Below, piece after piece: positions 1 to 6,689 of a stretch of DNA of 7,059 bases (position 1 is its first letter; each line of letters starts with the position of its first letter). The DNA comes from SIG78 sp045533055 (GTDB lineage: Bacteria > Verrucomicrobiota > Lentisphaeria > Victivallales > Victivallaceae): NCBI GenBank assembly GCA_045533055.1, contig JAZSHD010000122.1, positions 1 to 7,059 of the forward strand. The letters run 5' to 3'. Position numbers and translations under genes: made by a program. Under the pieces are notes generated by a model. It worked only from the letters and a program-made list of their open reading frames with translations. It did no database searches and was not told the DNA's origin.

Positions 1-21
1 TCTATTTGTGTAACAAATAGA
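1..21. repeat. Perfect 9-bp inverted repeat at the window edge
   Basis: TCTATTTGT (1-9) is followed by GTA and then its exact reverse complement ACAAATAGA (13-21). This gives an A+T-rich hairpin or two-fold symmetric site. It could be the end of an upstream terminator, an operator, or the outer part of a longer palindrome cut by the window edge. No T-run follows on the plus strand, so termination in that direction is not supported. The symmetry is certain; the function is unknown. Confidence 0.5.
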
Positions 22-30
22 TAAATGCCA

Positions 31-133
31 ATAAAAGGTTTGGAAAAGGGTGATGGGGTTTGGGGAAGAGGGAAAGAACCTTTCCTCAAAAAGGTTTTTC
101 CCTCTTCCCCAAGGCTCCCATATCAACCTTTAT
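31..133. repeat. Large intergenic palindromic element
   Basis: The core is a long inverted repeat. Positions 62-75 (GGGGAAGAGGGAAA) pair exactly with 97-110. G76 is bulged, and 77-83 (AACCTTT) pair exactly with 90-96, leaving a 6-nt loop, CCTCAA. T60 and T61 extend the stem with A111 and A112, so about 23 pairs form with one bulge. Outside the core the symmetry continues imperfectly: GGGTGATGGG near 48-57 faces CCCATATCAACC at 117-128, and ATAAAAGGTT (31-40) faces AACCTTTAT (125-133). No T-tract follows the core on either strand, so it is not a canonical intrinsic terminator. It looks like a REP- or MITE-type palindrome or a structured 5' element, ending about 57 nt before the SGNH hydrolase start. 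A dispersed repeat is my inference; only one copy is visible here. Confidence 0.7.
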
Positions 134-190
134 CGGGAACATAGCAAAAAATAAAAAATCACAATATCTTGATCAAACAAAGGAAAAATC

Positions 191-1075
191 ATGAAAAAGA
201 CATTGCTTATGCTGCTTGCCGCAGCCTTCGCCGCATTTAGTGTGAGTGCTGCTGAAACCAAAGCCTCTGCTGAAAAAAACGCCGCTGAAAAAGCTGCCAA
301 ACCCGCTGCCAAAAAGGCTGCCAAGCCCAAGAGAAAACCCTATGTTATTCCGGCTGACGGCGGCTTGAAGACCTCCACCACCGCCACACCCCGCAACAAT
401 CCCAACGCCAAGAGAAAGAGCACTTGGCACAAGCGTTACGATGCCAAACTCAAGCAGATCGCTGATTACAAAAACGATGTGGATATGGTCTTTATCGGCG
501 ACAGCATCACCCATTTCTGGGAAAAAGATTGCAATGGAAATAACAATAAGTACAAAATCGGCGGTCTGAATACTTATAAAAAGTATTTCAGCAACTACAA
601 GGTCATCAATCTCGGGTATTCCGGCGACCGTACCGAAAACACCTTGTGGGTGGTCAACGAAAGCGGCTACCTCAAGAACCTTAAAGCCAAGATGGTGGTG
701 GTCATGATCGGTACCAACAATATCGGTCACAAACGCTCCACTTCCGCCGCTGCAGCTGCCGGGGTCACCAAGATCGTGGAAGGAATCCGCACCCAGCTGC
801 CCGAGACCAAGATCGTGCTTTTCGGCGTATTCCCCCGTGGTGCCAATGCCAAACACATTTTCCGCAAACAGGTTGCCGAAATCAATAAAGTTATTTGCAA
901 GCTGGGCGATGACAAGAATGTTTTCTACTGCGACATCACCGATAAATTTGTGGATAAAAAAGGCAATCTGCCCAGAACTCTGATGCCCGATGTGCTGCAC
1001 CCCAACGATGCCGGTTACGAAATCTGGGCACAGGCAATGATGCCTTATGTCGAAAAATTCGTCGGCAAAAAATAA
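191..1075 (+). CDS. Secreted SGNH/GDSL-family hydrolase with Lys/Ala-rich N-terminal linker
   Basis: The 294-aa product is a predicted exported esterase or lipase-type hydrolase. Residues 1-20 form a Sec signal peptide (MKK, a hydrophobic core, then VSA before Ala21). Residues 21-50 form a disordered Lys/Ala/Pro segment with AAKP motifs. The SGNH fold follows: block I GDS (G103, D104, catalytic S105), block II around NLGYSGDRTENTLW (140-153) supplying an oxyanion Gly, block III IGTNN (173-177) with the oxyanion Asn, and block V DVLH (267-270) with catalytic D267 and H270. All catalytic positions are present. The blocks resemble the PAF-acetylhydrolase Ib/rhamnogalacturonan-acetylesterase-like branch, so de-acetylation of a glycan or lipid is plausible, but the substrate cannot be read from sequence. 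The start is supported by AGGA at 181-184, six bases upstream. The stop lies 9 nt before yigZ, suggesting co-transcription. A long palindrome precedes it; I see no convincing promoter between the two. Confidence 0.9.
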   Translation: MKKTLLMLLAAAFAAFSVSAAETKASAEKNAAEKAAKPAAKKAAKPKRKPYVIPADGGLKTSTTATPRNNPNAKRKSTWHKRYDAKLKQIADYKNDVDMVFIGDSITHFWEKDCNGNNNKYKIGGLNTYKKYFSNYKVINLGYSGDRTENTLWVVNESGYLKNLKAKMVVVMIGTNNIGHKRSTSAAAAAGVTKIVEGIRTQLPETKIVLFGVFPRGANAKHIFRKQVAEINKVICKLGDDKNVFYCDITDKFVDKKGNLPRTLMPDVLHPNDAGYEIWAQAMMPYVEKFVGKK

Positions 1076-1084
1076 ATTGATTTT

Positions 1085-1693
1085 ATGAAAGTCTTGACTG
1101 CTCCGACCATTGCTGAAATGGTGGTTAAAAAGTCCCGGTTTTTATCGGAGGCTATCCCGGTGGATAGTGCCGAAAAGGCCCGGGCGATCTGGCACAGTCA
1201 GAAGCTCAAATACGATAATGGCGGGCACATCGTGTTTGCCTTTGTTGTGGGCAATTCCGGTGGTATTCTGGGGTGTTCCGACGATGGCGAACCCGCGGGT
1301 ACTGCCGGACGGCCGACGCTGGAAGTGGTGAAAAACTCCGGCATCACCAACTTTATTCTGACCACTGCCCGCTGGTACGGCGGCATCAAGCTGGGTACCG
1401 GCGGCTTGGTCAAAGCCTACACCGAAGCGGCTCAAATCGCCTTGGAAAATGCCCCCACCCGGGAGCTGCAAATGATGGCACATATCAACTTTGCAGTGCC
1501 CTACAATCTATTGGATCAGACCAAAAAGCTGCTGGAGGGGTTGAAGTTTGAAGCCTTTGAGGAAAATTACGCCGATAATATAGAGTTTTCCGGGCGGCTG
1601 CCGGAAGTAAATCAAGCCGGATTGGCAGCTTTTCTGCAAGATGCCAGCAAAGGTGCGGTAGTGCTTAATATCGAAAAAACAATTCTGGAATAA
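1085..1693 (+). CDS. yigZ: YigZ / IMPACT-family protein (UPF0029)
   Basis: The 202-aa product matches the full length of bacterial YigZ proteins. The N-terminal UPF0029 domain (about residues 10-122) shows both hallmark motifs, SDDGEPAGTAGRP (65-77) and RWYGGIKLGTGGLVKAY (96-112), plus the KKSRF entry motif (15-19). Residues from about 130 on fit the small ferredoxin-like C-terminal domain (DUF1949 type). Eukaryotic IMPACT regulates the eIF2 kinase GCN2. The bacterial protein has a fold related to translation factors, and its biochemical role is not settled, so none is assigned beyond family. It lies 9 nt after the SGNH hydrolase stop. The spacer is A/T-rich and lacks a clear Shine-Dalgarno, so translation probably depends on coupling to the upstream gene or on an A/U-rich leader. 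It converges on priA with only 15 bp between stop codons. Confidence 0.93.
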   Translation: MKVLTAPTIAEMVVKKSRFLSEAIPVDSAEKARAIWHSQKLKYDNGGHIVFAFVVGNSGGILGCSDDGEPAGTAGRPTLEVVKNSGITNFILTTARWYGGIKLGTGGLVKAYTEAAQIALENAPTRELQMMAHINFAVPYNLLDQTKKLLEGLKFEAFEENYADNIEFSGRLPEVNQAGLAAFLQDASKGAVVLNIEKTILE

Positions 1694-1703
1694 TTTTCCG
1701 GAG
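1683..1703. terminator. Weak hairpin at the yigZ/priA convergent junction
   Basis: TTCTGGAA (1683-1690) can pair with TTCCGGAG (1696-1703) across the loop TAATT, which contains the yigZ stop codon. On the plus strand the stem includes G-U wobbles and only a short CTTTATC follows. Read on the minus strand, the hairpin carries one C-A mismatch but is followed by TTGTTTTTT (complement of 1674-1682), a reasonable U-tract for ending the priA transcript inside the yigZ tail. The junction is otherwise too short for a terminator. Tentative. Confidence 0.3.
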
Positions 1704-1708
1704 CTTTA

Positions 1709-3964
1709 TCAAATCAAACTTACTGCATCCATATCCAGATATAAATCTACGGATTTTTTCCATACTTCGTGCAGTACAAAGTGCCGCAGTGCCCGCCGCA
1801 CCTGCGAAATCTTTTCGCCCCGGAAAGTGGCTATGTAGCGGTATTTGCCTTTGATCCGTGCCAGCGGTGCCGGTGCCGGTTCCACGGCGATAACGCTTTC
1901 GTCGCAAAAGGCTTTGGCTTTGTTGAAAACAGCGTTGATCACTTCCACGGCGTCGCTTTCGTTTTCGCTTCTGGCGTAGAGGGCTATCAAATGACCGAAA
2001 GGCGGATACTGCAAAACCTGCCGCACCGCTGAATCGTATTCGTAAAACGCCGGAAAATCCTGTGCCACGGCGTAGCGGATAACATCGTTGTAGGGGCTGA
2101 AAGTCTGAATTATCACTTCGCCATGTTTATCGCCCCGTCCGGCACGGCCCGCAACTTGGGTCAAGAGCTGGAAAGTCCGTTCGGAGGCCCGCACATCGGG
2201 TATATTCAAACCGCTGTCGGCATTGATGACTCCCACTAAAGTAACATTGGGGAAATCCAGCCCTTTGGCGATCATCTGCGTACCGATAAGTATATCCAGC
2301 TCGCCCCGGCGGAACTTTTCCAGCGTTATTTCGTGGCTGTCGGCACTCCGCATGGTGTCGGAATCCATCCGCTCGATCCTTGCATAAGGAAAAATGCGTC
2401 TGGCAGCTTCTTCGATGCGTTCAGTGCCCACTCCGTGGAACTTCAGCACCTCGCTGTTGCATTGGGGGCAATGCACCGGTGCGGGGGCTATTCTGCCGCA
2501 AAGTCCGCAAGTAAGCATCTGGCGGCTTTTGTGATAGATGTAGGCTTTTGAGCAATCGGGGCACTCGGCGACCCAGGTGCATATATCCTCCGGGCAGGCA
2601 AGTTCCCGGGCAAAGCCCCGCCGGTTCAGAAAAAGTATCACTTGCTCTTTCAAACGCAAGCGGTCGTGGATGGCTGTAACCAGTTCCGGGGTAAAAAGTG
2701 AACTGTTTTTTTCGTGATTTTCTCTGGCTCTTGCTTGAGCCAATGCCAGATCCACCACCTTTACTTCCGGCAGGGGAGAGTCTTCGGCACGGTGCTGTAA
2801 AGTCCAGAGTTTGTATTTGCCGTTCAAAGCGTTGTAATAACTTTCCAGCGAGGGGGTGGCACTGCCTAAAATCACGGCGGCATTTTCCAGTTTGCCCCGC
2901 ATTACTGCCACATCTCTTGCTGAATAGCGGGGGGCTTCGGACTGTTTGTAGGAGTTTTCGTGTTCTTCATCGACTACGATCAACCCCAGATTTGCCAACG
3001 GTGCAAAGAGTGCCGACCGTGCCCCGATGGCGATTTTGGCTTCCTGTTTGTAGATTTTCTGCCACTCTTCCCGCCGCTCGGCATCGCTCAAACGGCTGTG
3101 CAGAACTGCCAATGCATTGCCGAACCGTGCCCGGAACCGCCGGACAGTTTGGGGCGTAAGCGATATTTCCGGCACCAGCACAATGGCACTTTTGCCCAAC
3201 TCCAAAGCGTGGGCAATGCTTTGCAAATATACTTCGGTTTTGCCCGAACCGGTTACGCCGAACAGTAAACCGGTACGGATTTTTTCTTCTTCGTGGTCAA
3301 GGAGATAGTATATACCTTCCAACGCTTTGGCTTGTTCTGCGGTGGGCGTCCGGGGCTGGTCGGGGGCGACCTGACTTTGAAAACGCTCCCGCCTCGTGGC
3401 GGTGGGATCCACGCTGCCAACTGCAATGAGTTCTTCATCCAAAAGTGCTTTGACCACGCTCGCCCCGGCACCGCAAGATTGGGTTATCTCTTCGGCGGTG
3501 AGGTTTTCCTCCCGGGAGAGGAGCTGTAAAACACTCAAGCGTTTGGCGGCGGATTTGCGGTTGCCGTGGGTGTGAAAATATTCATCGACCTTGCTTTGTT
3601 CGCCCAGCACAAAACGGCGTTTGCCCCGGTTTGCCGTACCCCGGCGGACGGCTCCCGGCAGCAGAGCTTTGATGGTTTGTTCGTAACTGCAGCAGTAATA
3701 ATCTGCCATCCAGCTGCCCAGCTCCAGAAGTTTGGCGGGCAGTTGAGGCGAATTGCTCTTTATGGCAGTAATGGCTTTAAGGGCAAATTTGCTTTGAAAA
3801 TTTTCTACTTCAGATACGCTCAAAACACAACCGGTGCGGCTGGATTTGCCGAACGGCACTTCCACGCGGACACCGGGACGCACCGCCGAAGCCAGCTCCG
3901 GCGGCACGAGGTAATCGAACTTTTTATCTAACGAAAGTTCAACAATAACTTGAGCTATAAGCAC
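1709..3964 (-). CDS. priA: Primosomal protein N' (PriA), replication-restart helicase
   Basis: The 751-aa product is a 3'-5' superfamily 2 DNA helicase that recognises stalled forks and D-loops and reloads the replisome. Residues 1-40 (MLIAQVIVEL, DKKFDYLVP, GVRVEVPFG) are the typical PriA N-terminal 3'-DNA-end-binding start, which fixes the GTG initiation codon. Helicase motifs follow in order: Walker A GVTGSGKT (236-243), DEEH (332-335), LGSATPSLES (366-375), GTQMIAKGLDFP (561-572) and QVAGRAGRGD (603-612). Between them is the zinc-binding insert with eight cysteines at 457, 462, 468, 471, 486, 489, 499 and 502. Its first pair is spaced C-X4-C instead of the usual C-X2-C. Length is close to the E. 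coli protein (732 aa). It starts 8 nt after the oxidoreductase stop. A weak GAAGA Shine-Dalgarno overlaps that stop codon, so it is probably translationally coupled and expressed from the promoter near 5021-5049. Confidence 0.97.
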   Translation of the reverse strand: MLIAQVIVELSLDKKFDYLVPPELASAVRPGVRVEVPFGKSSRTGCVLSVSEVENFQSKFALKAITAIKSNSPQLPAKLLELGSWMADYYCCSYEQTIKALLPGAVRRGTANRGKRRFVLGEQSKVDEYFHTHGNRKSAAKRLSVLQLLSREENLTAEEITQSCGAGASVVKALLDEELIAVGSVDPTATRRERFQSQVAPDQPRTPTAEQAKALEGIYYLLDHEEEKIRTGLLFGVTGSGKTEVYLQSIAHALELGKSAIVLVPEISLTPQTVRRFRARFGNALAVLHSRLSDAERREEWQKIYKQEAKIAIGARSALFAPLANLGLIVVDEEHENSYKQSEAPRYSARDVAVMRGKLENAAVILGSATPSLESYYNALNGKYKLWTLQHRAEDSPLPEVKVVDLALAQARARENHEKNSSLFTPELVTAIHDRLRLKEQVILFLNRRGFARELACPEDICTWVAECPDCSKAYIYHKSRQMLTCGLCGRIAPAPVHCPQCNSEVLKFHGVGTERIEEAARRIFPYARIERMDSDTMRSADSHEITLEKFRRGELDILIGTQMIAKGLDFPNVTLVGVINADSGLNIPDVRASERTFQLLTQVAGRAGRGDKHGEVIIQTFSPYNDVIRYAVAQDFPAFYEYDSAVRQVLQYPPFGHLIALYARSENESDAVEVINAVFNKAKAFCDESVIAVEPAPAPLARIKGKYRYIATFRGEKISQVRRALRHFVLHEVWKKSVDLYLDMDAVSLI

Positions 3965-3972
3965 TTATATCT

Positions 3973-4986
3973 TCAGCAATCTTCCACCGCCGGCGGCGTG
4001 CGGAATTTAAAGCCGTAGCGTTCGTTGTAGTCACGAACTTCTTTTTCAATGGCGGTGGCAAGTTTCAGGGCTTTCAAACCAGCTTCGCCGGAAACTTTGG
4101 CTGAAACCACGCTGCCGCTTGCCTGACTGGCTTTGACAGCAGCAATAAAGTCTTCCAGCTCCGCTGCCAAAGCGTTCTTTTCGTTGAGGGCAATATCTTT
4201 GCGTGCCAAGCCGATGCGGTTGCGTTTGAGCACCACGCCGGAGTGCTTGCCGTAGTCCATGGAAAGATAGCAATCTTCCTGAAACACCCGGAATCTCCGC
4301 ATGGGTTCCTGACTTACCCGGCTGGCGGTCATGTTTGCTACTGAACCATTCTGGAACTTGATACGCACGCTGACGATATCTTCGGTATTGCCCATTACCG
4401 GAATACCCACGGCATCAAAGCGTTCCACCTCGCTGTCCACCATGGTCAGCACCAAATCTATATCGTGGATCATCAGATCCAGCACCACACTCACTTCGGT
4501 ACCCCGGCGGTAGCTGCCCGGCCGCGGCGGCGGATAGTTTGCCAGCCGGTGGGCTTCGATAAACCGGGTGTTGGCTTTGTATTTTTCCAGAAAGTCCATG
4601 GCGGGGTTGAAGCGTTCCACATGACCGACTGCCAGCACCACATTGTTTTCTTTGGCGGCTTTGACCATGGCTTCGGCTTCTTCCACGGTGGCGGCAATCG
4701 GTTTTTCCACCAACACATGCTTTTTCATTTCCAGCAGCGGAATGGTCATGGCGTGGTGGAAAGTTGCGGGCACTGCTACTGAAAGAGCGTCGCAGTCAGA
4801 TGCCAGCTTCTGCCAGGTGTCATAAACTTTCAGATTGAATTCTTCGCCTACTGCCCGGGCGGTGGCGGCGGGGGTATCAAAAATACCCACCACTTCAGCA
4901 TTTTCACTCAAATTGTAAAGACGGGCATGATGCCGCCCCAACGCTCCGACGCCGATAACGCCGACTTTAAGTTTGTCATTAGCCAT
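3973..4986 (-). CDS. Gfo/Idh/MocA-family NAD(P)-dependent oxidoreductase, lipid A-neighbourhood type
   Basis: The 337-aa product has an N-terminal Rossmann fold with the dinucleotide motif G12-V-G14-A-L-G17, followed by EKP (94-96) with the catalytic-type Lys95. GHVERFNP (121-128) and LDLMIHDIDLVL (169-180), with D170, H174 and D177, match the substrate-binding half of the family. This GHxERFNP plus LDLMIHDID signature is what I recall from oxidoreductases encoded among lpx genes (for example in deltaproteobacteria). It is also reminiscent of GnnA, which oxidises UDP-GlcNAc at C3 before amination; a nucleotide-sugar substrate is inference. Start choice: the frame stays open upstream to an ATG at 5049, but AGAGGGA lies five bases before the ATG at 4986, the protein homology begins there, and the predicted -10 (5021-5026) lies downstream of the upstream ATG. 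The gene is first in a two-gene unit with priA and divergent from pyrH-lpxA. No GnnB-like aminotransferase is in the window. Confidence 0.9.
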   Translation of the reverse strand: MANDKLKVGVIGVGALGRHHARLYNLSENAEVVGIFDTPAATARAVGEEFNLKVYDTWQKLASDCDALSVAVPATFHHAMTIPLLEMKKHVLVEKPIAATVEEAEAMVKAAKENNVVLAVGHVERFNPAMDFLEKYKANTRFIEAHRLANYPPPRPGSYRRGTEVSVVLDLMIHDIDLVLTMVDSEVERFDAVGIPVMGNTEDIVSVRIKFQNGSVANMTASRVSQEPMRRFRVFQEDCYLSMDYGKHSGVVLKRNRIGLARKDIALNEKNALAAELEDFIAAVKASQASGSVVSAKVSGEAGLKALKLATAIEKEVRDYNERYGFKFRTPPAVEDC

Positions 4987-4991
4987 AATTA

Positions 4992-4998
4992 TCCCTCT
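4992..4998 (-). promoter_or_regulatory. Ribosome binding site that sets the oxidoreductase start
   Basis: On the minus strand AGAGGGA is followed by TAATT and then ATG (4984-4986), a strong Shine-Dalgarno at 5-nt spacing. It decides in favour of this start over the in-frame ATG 63 bases upstream, which would add an atypical 21-residue extension. Confidence 0.75.
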
Positions 4999-5020
4999 AA
5001 ATATAGAATTTACCATTGAA

Positions 5021-5049
5021 TTTATAATAATATAACCACTATTTGGCAA
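5021..5049 (-). promoter_or_regulatory. Sigma70-like promoter for the oxidoreductase-priA unit
   Basis: Minus strand: -35 TTGCCA (complement of 5044-5049) and -10 TATAAA (complement of 5021-5026) are separated by exactly 17 bases. Transcription would start near 5014, leaving a leader of about 28 nt that contains the AGAGGGA ribosome site. The surrounding sequence is strongly A+T-rich. Overlapping alternatives for the -10 exist (TATTAT), so the exact start is uncertain. Confidence 0.6.
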
Positions 5050-5066
5050 AACTCAAGGATTTTTCT

Positions 5067-5095
5067 TTGCAAGAAAGCAATTTCAGAGCTATATT
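5067..5095 (+). promoter_or_regulatory. Sigma70-like promoter for pyrH-lpxA
   Basis: Plus strand: -35 TTGCAA (5067-5072) and -10 TATATT (5090-5095) have a 17-base spacer. The predicted start is near 5102, giving a leader of about 33 nt before the pyrH ATG. Its -35 lies 17 bp from the -35 of the divergent minus-strand promoter, so RNA polymerase or one regulator bound here could affect both directions. Confidence 0.6.
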
Positions 5096-5134
5096 TACGC
5101 ATGTATTGAAATATTCTTAAAGAAAGGTATTGTT

Positions 5135-5854
5135 ATGTCCGGTAATTTTGTTTACAATCGGGTGCTGCTCAAGTTGAGCGGCGAAACTCTCAAGGGACAA
5201 CTGGATCACGGGTATGATTCCGAAGCCGTCCGCAATGCAGTTGCACGCATCAAACCTTTGGTGGATCAGGGTTTGGAAGTGGCGATCGTGGTCGGTGCGG
5301 GCAATATCTGGCGTGGCGTCATGGGGGCAAATACCGGCATGGATCCGGTTTCCTGCGACTATATGGGTATGCTGGCGACCATGATGAACGCTCTTTGTTT
5401 GAAAGAGTTCTGCAACAACAACGGACTTACCGCCGAAGTTTACGGCTCTATGGCATGGGGTACAGCAGTACCGCAGTTCGACCGTGCCCAAGCGATGCGG
5501 GATCTGGAAGCGGGGAAAGTGGTGATCTTTGCCGGAGGTACCGGGAGTCCCTTCTTTACTACCGATACCACCGCAGCTTTGCGGGCTTTGGAAACCCAGT
5601 GCGATGCGGTGCTCAAAGCCACCAAGGTCGACGGCATCTACACCGCCGACCCCTTCAAAGACCCCAACGCTGTGCGTTACAAGGTTTTGAGCTACGAAGA
5701 AGCCTTGAGCAAACAGCTTAAAGTCATGGATGCTGCGGCATTCAGCTTGTGCCGTGAACACGACTTGCCCATTGTGGTTTTCAACTTCTTTGAAACCGGC
5801 AGTCTGGAACGGGTGCTTATGGGCGATACCTCTGCCGGAACGGTGGTGAAATAA
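5135..5854 (+). CDS. pyrH: Uridylate kinase (UMP kinase)
   Basis: The 239-aa product is the bacterial hexameric UMP kinase of the amino-acid-kinase fold. It converts UMP and ATP to UDP and ADP in the cytoplasm, and in the family it is activated by GTP and inhibited by UTP. Motifs seen: LLKLSGETL (11-19), the nucleotide loop GAGNIWRG (54-61), DYMGMLATMMNAL (75-87), AGGTGSPFFTTDT (133-145), KATKVDGIYTADP (161-173) and KVMDAAAFSL (196-205). Length matches the family (E. coli 241 aa). The loop reads GAGN where GGGN is usual, a conservative change. The start is supported by AGAAAGG seven bases upstream. The usual partner frr (ribosome recycling factor) is absent; instead the stop codon overlaps the lpxA start as TAATG. 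Its product feeds UTP and hence UDP-GlcNAc, the LpxA substrate, which makes the pairing metabolically sensible (inference). Confidence 0.97.
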   Translation: MSGNFVYNRVLLKLSGETLKGQLDHGYDSEAVRNAVARIKPLVDQGLEVAIVVGAGNIWRGVMGANTGMDPVSCDYMGMLATMMNALCLKEFCNNNGLTAEVYGSMAWGTAVPQFDRAQAMRDLEAGKVVIFAGGTGSPFFTTDTTAALRALETQCDAVLKATKVDGIYTADPFKDPNAVRYKVLSYEEALSKQLKVMDAAAFSLCREHDLPIVVFNFFETGSLERVLMGDTSAGTVVK

Positions 5855-6660
5855 TGGCGATCCACCCCACAGCAGCCATTGCTCCGGGTGCCGTGATCGG
5901 CAAAAATGTGGAGATCGGCCCCTATGCAGTGGTGGAAAACAACTGCGTTATCGGCGATAATTGCTGGATCGATGCCCACGCCAAAGTTTGCGAATACACC
6001 ACCGTGGGCGAGGGTACCCGCATCTATTTCGGTGCATTGGTGGGTACCGAGCCCCAGGATCACCGGTTCAAGCCGGGCTTGCGGAGCTTTACGGAAATCG
6101 GCAAAAATGCGGTGATCCGGGAGTATGTAACGATCCACCGGTCGCCCTTTGAAGATAAAGTTACCCGGGTGGGCGACGGCACTTTGCTTATGGCATTTGT
6201 GCATATCGGTCACGATGCACAGATCGGCAATTATGTGACCATTGCCAACCAGACGGCAGTGGCGGGCCATGTGATCATCGAAGACCGGGCGGTGTTGAGT
6301 GCTTATGTGCTGATCCACCAGTTTTGCCGCATCGGCAAACTTGCCATGATCGGCGGCCGGACGATCCTGCCGCAGGATGTGCCGCCATATTGTATGCTTG
6401 CCGAAAACTGCCGGGTCTGCGGGCCCAATGTTATAGGTATGCGCCGGGCAGGCATGGAGTCGGATGCCCGATTGGCGATCCGCAAAGCGATCAAAACCTA
6501 TTTTTTCAAGGATTTGAACGGCAGCAATGCTCTGGCAGAGATCGAAAGCGAACCCATGACGCCGGAAGTTCAGCACTTTGTGGAGTTCATCCGCAGCAGC
6601 GAACGGGGCATAATGGCAGGCGAAAGCGAACTGGCTGGCTTCATGTTTGATGAAGAATAA
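5854..6660 (+). CDS. lpxA: UDP-N-acetylglucosamine O-acyltransferase (LpxA)
   Basis: The 268-aa product transfers a 3-hydroxyacyl chain from acyl carrier protein to UDP-GlcNAc, the first step of lipid A synthesis, in the cytoplasm as a trimer. Hexapeptide repeats of the left-handed beta-helix run from about residue 3 to 185 (IGKNVE, IGPYAV, IGDNCW and so on). The active-site segment HIGHD (117-121) carries the catalytic His120 (E. coli His125). His139 and His155 match E. coli His144 and His160. Gly168 matches E. coli Gly173, the acyl-length ruler, so a long (about C14) chain is expected rather than the shorter chain seen when this residue is bulky (inference). NVIGMRRAGM (192-201) begins the helical C-terminal domain. 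The start codon overlaps the pyrH stop by one base. A weak GGTGGTG lies in the last pyrH codons, so translation is probably coupled. lpxB, lpxD, fabZ and lpxC are not in the window. Confidence 0.97.
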   Translation: MAIHPTAAIAPGAVIGKNVEIGPYAVVENNCVIGDNCWIDAHAKVCEYTTVGEGTRIYFGALVGTEPQDHRFKPGLRSFTEIGKNAVIREYVTIHRSPFEDKVTRVGDGTLLMAFVHIGHDAQIGNYVTIANQTAVAGHVIIEDRAVLSAYVLIHQFCRIGKLAMIGGRTILPQDVPPYCMLAENCRVCGPNVIGMRRAGMESDARLAIRKAIKTYFFKDLNGSNALAEIESEPMTPEVQHFVEFIRSSERGIMAGESELAGFMFDEE

Positions 6661-6666
6661 TTTTTT
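6639..6666 (+). terminator. Possible intrinsic terminator at the end of lpxA
   Basis: CTTCAT (6639-6644), loop GTTTG and ATGAAG (6650-6655) form a perfect 6-bp hairpin in the last lpxA codons. AATAA (which includes the stop codon) and then TTTTTT (6661-6666) follow. The stem is short and A+T-rich and the T-run begins five bases late, so efficiency is doubtful. It is the only hairpin-plus-T-run seen after lpxA. Confidence 0.35.
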
Positions 6667-6689
6667 GTTATTGTCCTGAAGTTTGTAAG

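Noticed and set aside
60..112. Intrinsic terminator of an upstream gene
   Set aside because: The stem is strong, but no T-run follows on either strand; it is better described as a palindromic element.
173..1000. 275-aa open frame on the minus strand opposite the SGNH hydrolase
   Set aside because: Mirror of a gene with a complete signal peptide and all SGNH motifs; its composition (Gly, Phe and His runs) follows from the antisense of Lys/Ala codons.
2698..3159. 153-aa plus-strand frame inside priA
   Set aside because: Lies wholly opposite the PriA helicase core, which is conserved in the other frame; no start context.
4987..5049. 21-residue N-terminal extension of the oxidoreductase
   Set aside because: Homology and the AGAGGGA ribosome site point to 4986, and the predicted -10 box lies inside the extension.
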